The notes under the pieces are model-generated. The model was not told where the DNA came from and ran no database searches. It saw only the letters and a list, made by a program, of their open reading frames with translations. Below, piece by piece: positions 17,655 to 26,627 of a stretch of DNA of 64,000 nt. The stretch's first letter is position 1; the number at the start of each line of letters is the position of its first letter. The stretch is from Planctomycetia bacterium (GTDB taxonomy: Bacteria; Planctomycetota; Planctomycetia; Pirellulales; PNKZ01): NCBI GenBank assembly GCA_021413845.1, contig JAIOPP010000148.1, forward strand, positions 1 to 64,000, given 5' to 3'. The position numbers and the translations under genes were made by a program.

Positions 17655-18428
17655 ATGGCCTCCCCGCAACCCCCCGACGCCGAATCGCCGCCGCTCCCTT
17701 CGACCGGCTTTCGCAACGTCGTGAGCTATCTCATCTTCATCCACTTCTTCTTTTTGCTCGTCAGCATTAAGTCGAAGACCGTCTCGTCGGGCCTCGAGCA
17801 AGATCTGCGCGAACGCGCACCAGGCCTCACCCCCTACGTGCAGCTGCTCGGGATGGATCTTTCCTATATGTTCCATCTCACGTATTACGATCCCACGTTG
17901 TCGGAGCCGGCGAACTTCCGCCCCTCCGATACCGACTTTTTCGTCGAAGCCGATATTCCTCAGCCTTCGGGCGAGGTCAAGAAGGTCCGCTGGCCGTCGC
18001 TCGATGTTCGCCCCAGCTCCCGCTATCACCGTTTCGAACGCTTGGTACACACGGCCGCGGTCGAAGGCGAGGTCGACAACGAAACCCCCGCGAGCTTGAT
18101 CGCGCAAGGCATCGCTCGGCGGTTGATGGCGGAAAACCAATGCCGCTCGTTGACCCTCCACTTCCGCCGCCGGATTCTGCAAAACCTCATGCTTCCCGAA
18201 GGGTCGCTGGAGTTGGCGGCCGAAAAAGCGCGCGGCCTCGACGATCCAGCGAACTTCCCCGCCGCTTATGAAGCCAATGCGTATTTGACCTCGGATAATA
18301 AGGTCGAAGTCGCCGCCTTGAAGGCGGCCTCGAATACCGCCGCGCCGCGCCGCCCGGCAGCCTCGGGGAGTTCGAGCACGGGCAACACGAACGCCGGCCA
18401 AGCGATCCCGGGAGCGGTGAAGCCATGA
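17655..18428 (+). CDS. Single-pass membrane protein paired with HTTM protein
   Basis: A 257-residue protein from the ATG at 17655. One membrane segment near residues 20-40 (VVSYLIFIHFFFLLVSI) is followed by a soluble domain (EQDLRERAPGLTPYVQLLG, LTYYDPTLSEPANFRPSD, CRSLTLHFRRRILQNLM). Its stop overlaps the start of the HTTM gene as ATGA at 18425-18428, which indicates translational coupling and a shared complex or pathway. I do not recognise a named domain. The last 35 residues are Ala/Ser/Gly rich. Confidence 0.8.
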   Translation: MASPQPPDAESPPLPSTGFRNVVSYLIFIHFFFLLVSIKSKTVSSGLEQDLRERAPGLTPYVQLLGMDLSYMFHLTYYDPTLSEPANFRPSDTDFFVEADIPQPSGEVKKVRWPSLDVRPSSRYHRFERLVHTAAVEGEVDNETPASLIAQGIARRLMAENQCRSLTLHFRRRILQNLMLPEGSLELAAEKARGLDDPANFPAAYEANAYLTSDNKVEVAALKAASNTAAPRRPAASGSSSTGNTNAGQAIPGAVKP

Positions 18429-19435
18429 ATGCCGTCTTTCAATACTTCAACGACGCCTGCAAACGCTTCGGCGACGGCTGGAATCGTTTTTGGTTCACGC
18501 CGATCGATCCGCTTCCGCTCGCGGTGCTGCGGATCGGCGTCGGTGCGATCGCGTTTTATCTGATCGCTCTGTTCAGCTTCGATCTGATCCAGTTCTTCGG
18601 TCCCGGGGGCATCCTGCCGACCGAGGCGATCAAGGCGATCTATCCGGCGGCTTGGCGGTTTTCGTATCTCGATTCCGCCGGCCCTCCCGACGTCGCGACC
18701 TTGCAAGCCCTGCACTATCTGGGGCTCGCGATTTTAGCGGCTTATACCGTCGGCCTGTGGACGCGCTTCACCTCGATCTTATCGCTGATCGTCTTTCTGG
18801 CGTACTTCCATCGCGCGCCGATGCTGACCTCGGTCGGTGAGCCGGTCATCGCGATGTTGATGTTTTATCTTTGCTTCGGCCCCGCCGGGGCGAGACTATC
18901 CGTCGATGCCCTGCTTCGCCGCCGGCGACAAGCTAAAACGCCGGCCCAACCGGTCGCGAGCCGCTCGGCGCTCGGCGAACGAAGCTTCGCGGCGGGGATC
19001 GTCGTCCGTTTGATTCAGACGCATCTGGCTTTGATCTACTTCTTGATGTTCTGCGCCACGATGCAAGACAACATCATCTGGTGGAACGGCACGGCCGTTT
19101 GGTGGCTCATCGCCCGTCCCGAGTCGGCGTTGCTCGATCTGCGTTGGCTCAGCAACTACCCGTATGTCATCAATCTCTGGACAACGACGATCGTCACGTT
19201 CTATCTGCTCTTCGCCGTGCTGATCTGGAACCGGACGGCCCGCCCGCTGCTCGTCGTGCTGAGCGCCCCCTTCTGGCTCGGCATCGCTCTCATTTCGGGC
19301 GTCGTTCCGTTTTGCTGGGCGATGTTCGTCGGGGGCTTGGCATTCGTCAGTGCCGAACAATGGCTGAGCCTCTGCGGCTGCTCTGCCTCCGCCGCGCGCT
19401 CGGCAAGTGGGCCCGCACCTGCGAAAGGTGCTTGA
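18425..19435 (+). CDS. HTTM domain multi-pass membrane protein
   Basis: A 336-residue protein whose N-terminus (FWFTPIDPLPLAVLRIGVGA) is the typical opening of HTTM (vitamin K-dependent gamma-carboxylase-like) membrane domains. Several hydrophobic helices follow, including ALHYLGLAILAAYTVGLWTR, PVIAMLMFYLCFGPAG and LALIYFLMFCATMQDNIIWW. The family contains the animal gamma-glutamyl carboxylase but bacterial members are mostly uncharacterised. It is translationally coupled to the upstream single-pass protein, suggesting a two-subunit membrane assembly. Confidence 0.88.
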   Translation: MNAVFQYFNDACKRFGDGWNRFWFTPIDPLPLAVLRIGVGAIAFYLIALFSFDLIQFFGPGGILPTEAIKAIYPAAWRFSYLDSAGPPDVATLQALHYLGLAILAAYTVGLWTRFTSILSLIVFLAYFHRAPMLTSVGEPVIAMLMFYLCFGPAGARLSVDALLRRRRQAKTPAQPVASRSALGERSFAAGIVVRLIQTHLALIYFLMFCATMQDNIIWWNGTAVWWLIARPESALLDLRWLSNYPYVINLWTTTIVTFYLLFAVLIWNRTARPLLVVLSAPFWLGIALISGVVPFCWAMFVGGLAFVSAEQWLSLCGCSASAARSASGPAPAKGA

Positions 19436-19527
19436 GCGGCGATTCTTCGCGGTCCATAATGTCGACCTTGCGCGGGCTTACGAAGAGCCCGCGACCCGGC
19501 CCGACGACCTAGCGCGGAGAAACGACG

Positions 19528-20475
19528 ATGACGATGCCCACCCGGCGCGACTTCCTCTCGAAGTCGGGCCTCGCAGCCGCGGCGTTCGCAACTTGCTCCG
19601 CTCCGACGTTCCCTTCCGAAACGCTGTTCGCTGCGGAAGCGGCCGCTTCGCCGTCGACATCCGGCGCGCTCCCGCCGGCGCGCTATAAGTTCAGCCTCGC
19701 GGCCTATAGCTATCGCGGCTTGTTGCAAGGCGCGAAAGCGGCGATGACGCTCGAAGACTTCGTCACCGATTGCGCACGGGCCGGCTTCGATGGCGCGGAA
19801 CTGACCTCCTACTACTTCCCGAAAGACGCGACTCCCGAATATCTCCGCTCGATCAAAGCCCATTGCTTCAAACTCGGGATCGACATCACCGGCACGGCTG
19901 TCGGCAACGACTTCACACATCCCAAAGGGGAGAAGCGCGACGAGCAGATCGCGATGGTCAAGCGCTGGGTCGATAACGCCGAGATCCTCGGCGCGCCGCA
20001 GATTCGCATCTTCGCAGGCAGCGTGAAGCCGGGCCAAACCGAAGCCGAGGCCCATGCGCTGGTCGTCGAGGGGGTGAAGGAATGCTGCGAGTATGCCGGG
20101 AAGCACGGCATCTTCCTCGCCTTGGAAAACCACGGCGGGCTGACGGCCACGCCCGATGGCCTACTGAAACTCATGGAAGACGCCAAGAACCCTTGGCTCG
20201 GCATCAACTTCGACAGCGGCAACTTCCACACGGCCGACCCGTATGCCGACTTGGAGAAGATCGCGCCGTATGCGATCAACGCCCAGGTGAAAGTCGTGAT
20301 CTCGCGCGGCGACAAGAAAACCGCGAAGAAGGAAGAGTCGGACTTCTCACGCCTGGCGAAGATGCTGCGCGAAGCCAAGTATCGCGGCTACATCGTGCTG
20401 GAATACGAAGAGCCGGGCGACCCGCGCACGGAGTGCCCGAAGTTTCTCGAACAACTTCGCTCGACGTTCGCCTAA
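19528..20475 (+). CDS. Tat-exported sugar phosphate isomerase/epimerase-like protein
   Basis: A 315-residue protein with a twin-arginine signal (TRRDFLSKSGLAAAAFATC). The remainder is an AP-endonuclease-2/xylose-isomerase-like TIM barrel: FKLGIDITGTAVGNDFTH, GAPQIRIFAGSVKPGQTEAE, GIFLALENHGGLTATPDGL and WLGINFDSGNFHTADPYADL, ending in YRGYIVLEYEEPGDPRTE. The Glu, Asp and His residues in these strands are the usual metal ligands of hydroxypyruvate-isomerase-type enzymes. Export is unusual for an isomerase but common for this family in planctomycetes. The substrate is unknown. Confidence 0.85.
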   Translation: MTMPTRRDFLSKSGLAAAAFATCSAPTFPSETLFAAEAAASPSTSGALPPARYKFSLAAYSYRGLLQGAKAAMTLEDFVTDCARAGFDGAELTSYYFPKDATPEYLRSIKAHCFKLGIDITGTAVGNDFTHPKGEKRDEQIAMVKRWVDNAEILGAPQIRIFAGSVKPGQTEAEAHALVVEGVKECCEYAGKHGIFLALENHGGLTATPDGLLKLMEDAKNPWLGINFDSGNFHTADPYADLEKIAPYAINAQVKVVISRGDKKTAKKEESDFSRLAKMLREAKYRGYIVLEYEEPGDPRTECPKFLEQLRSTFA

Positions 20476-20661
20476 GTAGCAGGCACGTTCCACGTGCCGT
20501 AGCCACAAGCGTTCGTCGATGCACACCGCCGGATCGAGCCGCACTCATGGCGAGCAGTTGGTGAAATGGCCTGATGGCAAGCTCGCCCAATTCTTGGATG
20601 CGTTCCTGCTTGTCGCTGCTGCGGCGCGTGTGGCGGACGGCACGTGGAACGTGCCTGCTAC
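20476..20661. repeat. Inverted-repeat element with perfect 25-base ends
   Basis: The 25 bases at 20476-20500 are the exact reverse complement of 20637-20661; each arm is itself partly palindromic (GGCACGTTCCACGTGCC). A further GCCACA/TGTGGC pair (20502-20507, 20629-20634) extends the stem. The 186-base element starts on the base after the isomerase stop codon and ends one base before the stop codon of the convergent regulator gene. It has MITE-like form and no credible gene inside. Confidence 0.9.
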
Positions 20662-20662
20662 G

Positions 20663-22039
20663 TTACCGCCGGGCGACCACTTCCAGGCCGAGCTTCTTCA
20701 TCTTCTTGTAGAGCGTCGTTCGGTTGATGCCCAAGGCATCGGCCGTGGCGTTGCGGTTCCAGTTGTTCTCTTCGAGCGTGCGCATGATGATCTGCCGCTC
20801 GGGCGAGGCCATCGCGTCTTTCAGAGAATGGGCTGCGGCGAGCGCATCGCTATCGACATGCCCCGGTGCGAGGACGTTCTTCGGCAGGTCTTCGACCCGT
20901 ACCCGATCGCTTTTGCCAAGCAACACGGCGCGTTCGATGATGTTCTGCAACTCGCGTACGTTGCCCGGCCAGCGGTAGCTTTGCAAGGCCGACATCGCGT
21001 CGTCGGTGAAGCCGGAGACTTTCTTGCCGGAATCGTTACACACGCGTTGCAGGAAGTGCCCGGCGAGCATCGGAATATCCGAGAGTCGTTCGCGTAGCGG
21101 CGGCAACTCGATGTTGATCACGTTCACGCGGTAGTACAGATCTTGGCGAAACTTCCCGGCGGCCACGAGTTGCTCGAGCCGCTCGTTCGTCGCCAGGATG
21201 ACGCGCGAATCGACTTTGAACGTCTTCGATCCGCCGACTTGCTCGAACTCGAACTCTTGCAACACCCGCAACAGCTTGACCTGCAAACCGGGCGTTGCCG
21301 TACCGATTTCGTCGAGAAATATAGTGCCGCCGTCGGCTTGCTTGAACTTGCCGATTTTATCGACCGTCGCCCCGGTAAACGATCCGGCGACGTGCCCGAA
21401 CAATTCGCTTTCCAGCAACGTCTCGGGCAACGCTCCGCACGCCACTTCCACGAACGCCTTATCGCGGCGCGAGCTACGGCGGTGCATCGCCCGGGCCAGC
21501 AACGACTTACCGGTGCCGCTTTCGCCCGTGATCAATATCGTGGCTTTCGTGTCGGCGATGCTTTCGACGACATCGAAAATCTTCCGCATCTGCGGATCGC
21601 GGCCGACGATGTTCTCGAGCCCGAACCGGAGGTCGAGTTGCTGCTTGAGCGTTTGGTTTTCTTCGAGCACGTGGCGCTGGTTCAAAGCCCGTTCGAGCGA
21701 GAGTTGCAATTCTTCGTCGAGGAGCGGCTTCGTCAGCAGATCGAAAGCTCCAGCGCGTATCGCTTCCACGGCGGTTTCGACCGTGCCGTAGCCCGTCAGC
21801 AAAATCACGCTCGTATCGGGGCGATGCTTACGGCACCAAGCGAGAATCTCGAAGCCGTCGCCGTCGCCGAGTTGGATATCGCAGAGGACGATCTCGAACG
21901 TCTTCTTTTCCAAGATCGCATGAACGGCCTTGCAAGACCCTGCGGTTTCGACGGCATATCCCTGTTCGCGAAGCCAACCGGCCATCGAATCGAGAATATG
22001 TTTATCGTCGTCGACCAAGAGCAAGGAGGCGCGTTTCAT
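20663..22039 (-). CDS. NtrC-family sigma-54-dependent response regulator
   Basis: A 458-residue protein. Residues 1-120 are a receiver domain with the acidic pair at 10-12, phosphorylation site D54 in [13 protein letters not shown]82 and K104. The central AAA+ domain has Walker A GESGTGKS (172-179) and Walker B GTIFLDE (238-244). The sigma-54 contact loop reads GSFTGA (219-224), with Ser where the consensus GAFTGA has Ala. The C-terminal Fis-type helix-turn-helix is [19 protein letters not shown]. No sensor kinase is adjacent. It should activate sigma-54 promoters; targets are unknown. Confidence 0.95.
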   Translation of the reverse strand: MKRASLLLVDDDKHILDSMAGWLREQGYAVETAGSCKAVHAILEKKTFEIVLCDIQLGDGDGFEILAWCRKHRPDTSVILLTGYGTVETAVEAIRAGAFDLLTKPLLDEELQLSLERALNQRHVLEENQTLKQQLDLRFGLENIVGRDPQMRKIFDVVESIADTKATILITGESGTGKSLLARAMHRRSSRRDKAFVEVACGALPETLLESELFGHVAGSFTGATVDKIGKFKQADGGTIFLDEIGTATPGLQVKLLRVLQEFEFEQVGGSKTFKVDSRVILATNERLEQLVAAGKFRQDLYYRVNVINIELPPLRERLSDIPMLAGHFLQRVCNDSGKKVSGFTDDAMSALQSYRWPGNVRELQNIIERAVLLGKSDRVRVEDLPKNVLAPGHVDSDALAAAHSLKDAMASPERQIIMRTLEENNWNRNATADALGINRTTLYKKMKKLGLEVVARR

Positions 22040-22282
22040 GGATATCGTCTTATGTGAGCGTTCGGTGAGCGCGAGCTTAACTCGCCGATGTCGCGGAATG
22101 TCGACATCACTTGTCGCTCAATATCTACGTCATCTCCGAAAAACGTCAAAAAGCCGCAGACTGAATTCATCTCCAGGTGCGGAAACCACGGTTGCGGAAT
22201 CGCTAAGATCGACACGATCGGATATGTCATTAAAACTATGTCAAGTTTAATCCTTTCACGGTTGCCGATTTCGCCGGCCGGT

Positions 22283-22315
22283 ACTAACCTTTATTTTGAG
22301 AACAAAGGGGTTAGT
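22283..22315 (+). other. Hairpin upstream of LuxR-type regulator
   Basis: ACTAACC at 22283-22289 pairs with GGTTAGT at 22309-22315, and TTT/AAA inside extends the stem with a two-base bulge. It lies about 200 bases before the regulator start. It may be a 5' leader structure. Confidence 0.4.
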
Positions 22316-22398
22316 CGACGCGTATAACAGTCGGTGGCCGTTTCCGGCACCGATGCGCCTGTCGGCGAGTACGTCTGCGAGCGTAGCAACTTTGAGAT

Positions 22399-22421
22399 TT
22401 TTGCGGACGTTTTCCGCAAAA
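22399..22421 (+). other. Second hairpin in the presumed 5' leader
   Basis: A perfect 9-base stem TTTTGCGGA / TCCGCAAAA (22399-22407 and 22413-22421) with a CGTTT loop, about 90 bases before the regulator ATG. It is not followed by a T tract, so it is not a typical terminator. Confidence 0.5.
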
Positions 22422-22510
22422 CACGCAATGGGAGGTAGAGCATCCGGTTCGCAGACGTTTCTTCGCAGGGAAGAACGCCCAACCCGGTGCAACGACTAGA
22501 GGAGTTCTTA

Positions 22511-23143
22511 ATGGCAATCCGAATGTTGGTGGCCGACGATCACGAAGTTATCCGTTCGGGCATGGCAAGCATGCTGGAAGGGACCGATATCGAGATCGTG
22601 GGTGAAGCAGGAAGCGGCGAAGAAACGGTCACGAAGGCCCGAGAATTGAAGCCGGATGTCATTTCGCTCGACATTCGCATGGAAAACGGCGACGGCCTCA
22701 CCGCCCTCGAACAGATCCGTGAAGCGATGCCGGACTCGAAGGTGATGATCCTCTCGACGTTCGACAACCCGACCTACGTCGCTCGCGCGCATGCATTGGG
22801 CGCGAAAGAGTATGTGCTCAAGGGCTCCTCGCGCGACCAACTGGTCGAGGCGATCCGCGCCGTCGCGGCCGGAAAAGATTCGCCGAAGCAAGGGCACATG
22901 TCGCGCATCGCCGGACAAATGGCGACGCGCAACAAGCAGCCCGACAGCGAGATTCCGCTTACGCAACGCGAGACGCAAGTTCTGCGTCACTTGGCGCTCG
23001 GCTTGAGCAACAAGGAAATCGCGCAATCGCTGGAGATCAGCATTGAGACCGTGAAGGAACACGTGCAGCACTTGCTGCGCAAGATGGGGGTCAACGATCG
23101 GACCCAAGCGGCCGTCTGGGCCGTTCGCAAAGGCTTGGTCTAA
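22511..23143 (+). CDS. NarL/FixJ-type (LuxR HTH) response regulator
   Basis: A 210-residue protein; the ATG at 22511 has AGGAG at 22499-22503. The receiver domain (MLVADDHEVIRSGMASML) has D9, D10 and phosphorylation site D54 in VISLDIRMENG. The C-terminal LuxR helix-turn-helix is complete: LTQRETQVLRHLALGLSNKE, IAQSLEISIETVKEHVQHLL. No cognate kinase is in the window, so it is an orphan regulator. It is divergent from the NtrC-type regulator across 470 bases. Confidence 0.95.
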   Translation: MAIRMLVADDHEVIRSGMASMLEGTDIEIVGEAGSGEETVTKARELKPDVISLDIRMENGDGLTALEQIREAMPDSKVMILSTFDNPTYVARAHALGAKEYVLKGSSRDQLVEAIRAVAAGKDSPKQGHMSRIAGQMATRNKQPDSEIPLTQRETQVLRHLALGLSNKEIAQSLEISIETVKEHVQHLLRKMGVNDRTQAAVWAVRKGLV

Positions 23144-23205
23144 GCCACGCCGATAACACAACTCGTCCGCTCTCGCAGCCGACGACTCCCGAACAGAGAC
23201 TTCTT

Positions 23206-23239
23206 ACACCGGCGATCGGAATCATCCGCTCGCCGGTGT
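23206..23239 (+). terminator. Stem-loop after LuxR-type regulator
   Basis: A perfect 10-base stem ACACCGGCGA / TCGCCGGTGT (23206-23215 and 23230-23239) with a 14-base loop. The T-rich tail is weak (CGTCGTTTCT). It lies between convergent genes and is a probable, not certain, terminator. Confidence 0.5.
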
Positions 23240-23283
23240 CGTCGTTTCTAGAGGCGCTCGTTTAGGGCTCTTGATAACGGGGC

Positions 23284-24180
23284 TTAACGGGCCCGAGGAT
23301 GAGCCCGCTCGTAAGCCGCCTTGAGATTCGCAGTGCTCACATGGGTGTAGATCTGCGTCGTGATCAGGCTCTTGTGGCCGAGCAGTTCTTGAACGCTCCG
23401 GATATCGGCGCCCCGATCGAGCAGATGCGTGGCGAAGCTATGCCGCAACGTGTGGGGAGAAGTGCGCCGATCGAGATCCGCAATCTTGAGATACTTCTCC
23501 AACATCCGCGCGGCGCTGCGTACCGTAATCCGTCCGCCGAAACGATTCAGAAACGTTTCGGCTTCTCGCCCCTTCTTATCCGGCCACTTCGCGAGCCGCG
23601 ACTGTAGATAAATGCCGACCGCTTCCGCCGCGAACGAACCGAGTGGAGCGAAGCGTTCCTTTTTCCCTTTACCGCGCACGCGAATCAGCCCAGCCGGCAG
23701 ATCGATGTCGCCGTCGTTCAGGCCGACAAGTTCGCTGACGCGCAAGCCCGCGGAGTAGAGAGTCTCGAGCATCGCGCGGTCGCGCTTCGATTGCCAATCT
23801 TTCCCTTTCGGAGCGTTTAGCAACCGATCGAGCTCGTCGGACGACAAGAAGTGCGGCAGCGTCCGGCTCTTCCGCGGATTGCGCAGCGGCTTCGCCGGGT
23901 TCGACTCGGCCCAGCCATCGCGCCGCCCGAAGCGAAAGAAACTCCGGAGCGAAGCTAAGCGCCTGGCGATCGTCGTCTTGGCGAGCCCCGCTTCGTGCAA
24001 GCGGGAGACATAGCCCCGCAAATGCAAGGTCGTCATGTCGCCGGGGTCGGGGCAACCGCCGTTCTCGGCAAGATCGAGCTCGAGCGCGCGAAGGTCTTCG
24101 CGATAGCTCTTCACCGTATGGTCGGAAGCGTTGCGCTCGACTTGCAAGTAGGTGAGAAAGCGGTCGACCTGCTTTTGCAT
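23284..24180 (-). CDS. xerC: Tyrosine recombinase, XerC/XerD type
   Basis: A 298-residue protein with the ATG at 24180. The N-terminal SAM-like DNA-binding domain (FLTYLQVERNASDHTVKSY) precedes the catalytic domain. All active-site residues are present: R147 (SAGLRVSEL), K171 (RGKGKKER), H243 and R246 (HTLRHSFATHLL), H269 (LGHKS) and the nucleophile Y278 (QIYTHV). Length and motifs match the chromosome-dimer resolvases. It is last in a minus-strand run with the PIG-L, lipoprotein and 114-residue genes, with no integron or phage nearby, so a housekeeping Xer role is most likely. XerC versus XerD cannot be decided from sequence alone. Confidence 0.9.
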   Translation of the reverse strand: MQKQVDRFLTYLQVERNASDHTVKSYREDLRALELDLAENGGCPDPGDMTTLHLRGYVSRLHEAGLAKTTIARRLASLRSFFRFGRRDGWAESNPAKPLRNPRKSRTLPHFLSSDELDRLLNAPKGKDWQSKRDRAMLETLYSAGLRVSELVGLNDGDIDLPAGLIRVRGKGKKERFAPLGSFAAEAVGIYLQSRLAKWPDKKGREAETFLNRFGGRITVRSAARMLEKYLKIADLDRRTSPHTLRHSFATHLLDRGADIRSVQELLGHKSLITTQIYTHVSTANLKAAYERAHPRAR

Positions 24181-24306
24181 ACGTTCTCGCACCTCGCGAC
24201 CGGCAACTCTCGTAGCACGCGCTGCCGGTCGTCGATCCAAGGAGGCCGCACCTGCCTGCCTTGATTCTATCGCGACGCGCCGTTGCCGGCATCGTCGTCG
24301 CCGGCA

Positions 24307-24651
24307 TTATGCGAGATCGTCGCTCGAGTCCGTGATGATCGGCACGTCTTTGAAACGATGCGTCCCTTGCGAATGCTTCGTCTTGGCCGGTTCTTGCCGC
24401 ACCTTTTGGCTAAGCACGGCGGCGTCGTACCAGGTGAAACTCAATTCCGGATTCGATGCGAAACGCCCGAGCGTTCGCAACACTTCGGCTTTGTGCGCGT
24501 CGTCGAAGAGGAATACATACCGCTCTTCACCCTTAACCAAAGCTAACACGTTAATGTCTTGCGACACGAGCGGGGTTCCTCCGTGATCAAATAGAGCCGA
24601 CGGCGATAGGCAAACGTTACGAGGCAAGCGGTATCGGATCGGCGTGACCAT
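24307..24651 (-). CDS. Conserved-looking hypothetical protein, 114 residues
   Basis: The ATG at 24651 follows AAGGA at good spacing and lies 18 bases after the lipoprotein stop, so the two are probably cotranscribed. The sequence has a beta-rich core (INVLALVKGEERYVFLFDDA, HKAEVLRTLGRFASNPELSF) and a polar C-terminal tail. No signal peptide or membrane helix is seen. I do not recognise the family; function is unknown. Confidence 0.75.
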   Translation of the reverse strand: MVTPIRYRLPRNVCLSPSALFDHGGTPLVSQDINVLALVKGEERYVFLFDDAHKAEVLRTLGRFASNPELSFTWYDAAVLSQKVRQEPAKTKHSQGTHRFKDVPIITDSSDDLA

Positions 24652-24669
24652 CTACATCCTTCCGATGGT

Positions 24670-25797
24670 TTATCGGCCGGTCGGCCAGCGCCACACTACT
24701 CGCGTTTGGCCTGCACCGCCGCGAGCGGTCAACATCTCTGCGATGTGCATGTGACAACAGAAACGAATGAAATCATCGCTACGTTGCAGATAAGACTGCC
24801 AACCGCCAAATCTTGCGTCATCGCGAAAATACACATACGATTGCAGCGCCGTCGTTACTTGCGCATCAGTGCCGTTATAGAGCCGCACGTGCTTCAACAC
24901 CGGCAGGTTCGTCTCGCGCAGCGGCGGCCGACAACTGCTCGGCGTCGGCGGCGAGAAGCCGCGCGGATCGGGCCAGTCCGGCGGCAATGCCGTCGCTGGG
25001 TTGCCGGCGGCATCGACTTCCTGCCCCGCCGCGATCGACTCACCCACGGCGGGCTGTTGCGAGATCTTTTTAGCTGCCGTGTTTTGCGTGATTTCTTCGT
25101 GCGCGATCAAGCGGACGTCGCTTCGGCCGCGGCGCGATTGTTGTTCTCGCGGCTGTCCCGAATCCGGCTGCTCCGCATCGCGTGGGTCGGCCGGCGGCTG
25201 GGCTTCCGGAGGCGGCAGCAGCTCGGGCACTTCATACGGCGGCGTTTGTGTTTTCAGTTGTTCGATGGCTAGCGAGCGCTCGGCCTCGAAGATCAACGCA
25301 TCGGGAATTTCTTCCTCACCGGTCGTCCCCCAAGGGAGCCCGTAGCCGGCTGGAATCGGATGGAAGCCCGGGTTCGCCGCATACCATTCGATGCTCAAGC
25401 CGACGCGCGGTGGATAGTACGGCGAGAAGTCGGTGATGGCACCGATAACGACGGCATCGACCTCGAGCAATTGCGCAAGCTTGCGGGCCGCTTCCGCTCC
25501 GCTTTTGCCCGTGAAATGAACTTGATATTGCTGGATCTTCGCCTCGACGACGCCGACCGGCAGCACTTCGAAGCCGGGCACGGTTTGCAATTCGGCTGCG
25601 TAGGCGACCGCGAACTGACGGCCGTCGGCCGTGCGCTCCGGGCTCAAATTGAAGAACGGCATGACCGCGATCTTCGTGAGCTGCGGAAACGGGTTGAACA
25701 CGGTCGGCTGGCGCGAAATCTCGGGCAGGGCACCGCACCCGCCGAGAATCAGCAAGCAAACCGCGATCAATAAGTTTCGCCAACTCAATGCAAGCAT
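24670..25797 (-). CDS. Lipoprotein with TolB/CsgG-like N-terminal fold
   Basis: A 375-residue protein; the real start is the ATG at 25797, since the frame upstream of it does not read like protein. The signal LLIAVCLLILGGC ends in a lipobox. The first domain (TKIAVMPFFNLSPERTADGR, ELQTVPGFEVLPVGVVEA, KLAQLLEVDAVVIGAITDFS) has the alpha/beta pattern of envelope lipoproteins such as CsgG-related and TolB N-terminal domains. The middle third is Pro/Gln/Arg rich. The C-terminus contains a structured end (LKHVRLYNGTDAQVTTALQS). It lies between the PIG-L gene and the 114-residue gene on the same strand. Confidence 0.8.
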   Translation of the reverse strand: MLALSWRNLLIAVCLLILGGCGALPEISRQPTVFNPFPQLTKIAVMPFFNLSPERTADGRQFAVAYAAELQTVPGFEVLPVGVVEAKIQQYQVHFTGKSGAEAARKLAQLLEVDAVVIGAITDFSPYYPPRVGLSIEWYAANPGFHPIPAGYGLPWGTTGEEEIPDALIFEAERSLAIEQLKTQTPPYEVPELLPPPEAQPPADPRDAEQPDSGQPREQQSRRGRSDVRLIAHEEITQNTAAKKISQQPAVGESIAAGQEVDAAGNPATALPPDWPDPRGFSPPTPSSCRPPLRETNLPVLKHVRLYNGTDAQVTTALQSYVYFRDDARFGGWQSYLQRSDDFIRFCCHMHIAEMLTARGGAGQTRVVWRWPTGR

Positions 25798-25937
25798 GCG
25801 CAATCCGCCGCGATGTGAATCGTTACGGACTGCTTTATCGTCAGAACCGGCAAGGTTTCTCCAACCATTCCGGTCGAAGCGTTTGCCGGCAGCGATAGAG
25901 TCGCAATAAGGTCGGTTCGACGACTCTCTGCCGGCGG

Positions 25938-26627
25938 CTAGATGACGTCGCGAAAGCTCGTCAGGCCGACCGTCTCGCGGCAAGTAAACGGCTCGCCGTA
26001 TTTCACGTTGATCGACCAACCCCAATACGCGGCTTGGTCGCGCAAGCGGTCGATCATCGTCGGCGGCTCGGTCGAGCGACCGGTGATGAACTGGCTCTCG
26101 AAGCAACGAATCGCGGCGAGCTTTTGCTCCCAAAACTCCGAGATATCGACGACGAACGCCGGCTTCTCGACGACGCGCAGATGGACGCAGTTGTAATGGA
26201 AGATCCGCTCCGGATGATGCGGCGTACCGGGCAAATCGGTCTTCGAGAGCTTCGCCCAAAATCGGGCCGCTTCGATTAAGTCGAGCGCAGCAACATGATC
26301 CGGATGGGCATCGACCCAATACGGGGCGAAGAGCCAACGGGGCTTGAGTTCGCGGATCACGCCGGCAAGTTTTCCGCGCGCTTCCAGCGTGGCTTCGAGC
26401 TTCCGATTCGGCAGCCCGAGGTTGCCGCGCCAATCGACCCCTAAGATCGCGGTCGCGGCCGCCGTTTCGCGTGCTCGGATTTCCGGGCTGCCGTGAGGGG
26501 TCGGTTCGCCGTCGGTCAGGTCGAGAATGCCGATGCTCCGGCCTTCGGCTTTGAACTTCAAAATGGTGCCGGCCATGCCGAGTTCGGCGTCGTCCGGATG
26601 AGGGGCGATGACGAGAGCGTCGAGCAC
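25938..26627 (-). CDS. PIG-L family N-acetylglucosaminyl deacetylase (BshB1-like)
   Basis: A 229-residue protein. I chose the GTG at 26627 because AGGGAG lies 7 bases upstream and the family motif follows directly: VIAPHPDDAELG (His10, Asp12 and Asp13) gives the zinc site, and AHPDHVAALD supplies the second His. DGEPTPHGSPEIRARET and GLPNRKLEATLEARGKLAGV are typical of the BshB1 subgroup of bacillithiol biosynthesis. The neighbours do not include bshA or bshC, so the substrate is uncertain: bacillithiol precursor or another N-acetylglucosaminyl compound. Confidence 0.9.
   Translation of the reverse strand: MLDALVIAPHPDDAELGMAGTILKFKAEGRSIGILDLTDGEPTPHGSPEIRARETAAATAILGVDWRGNLGLPNRKLEATLEARGKLAGVIRELKPRWLFAPYWVDAHPDHVAALDLIEAARFWAKLSKTDLPGTPHHPERIFHYNCVHLRVVEKPAFVVDISEFWEQKLAAIRCFESQFITGRSTEPPTMIDRLRDQAAYWGWSINVKYGEPFTCRETVGLTSFRDVI

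Larger units (their letters stand above)
22040..22510. other. Divergent intergenic region between two response regulators
   Basis: About 470 bases without a credible gene, lower in GC than its flanks between 22200 and 22310. It holds two hairpins upstream of the LuxR-type regulator, listed separately. No clear sigma-54 -24/-12 site was found. Confidence 0.6.
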
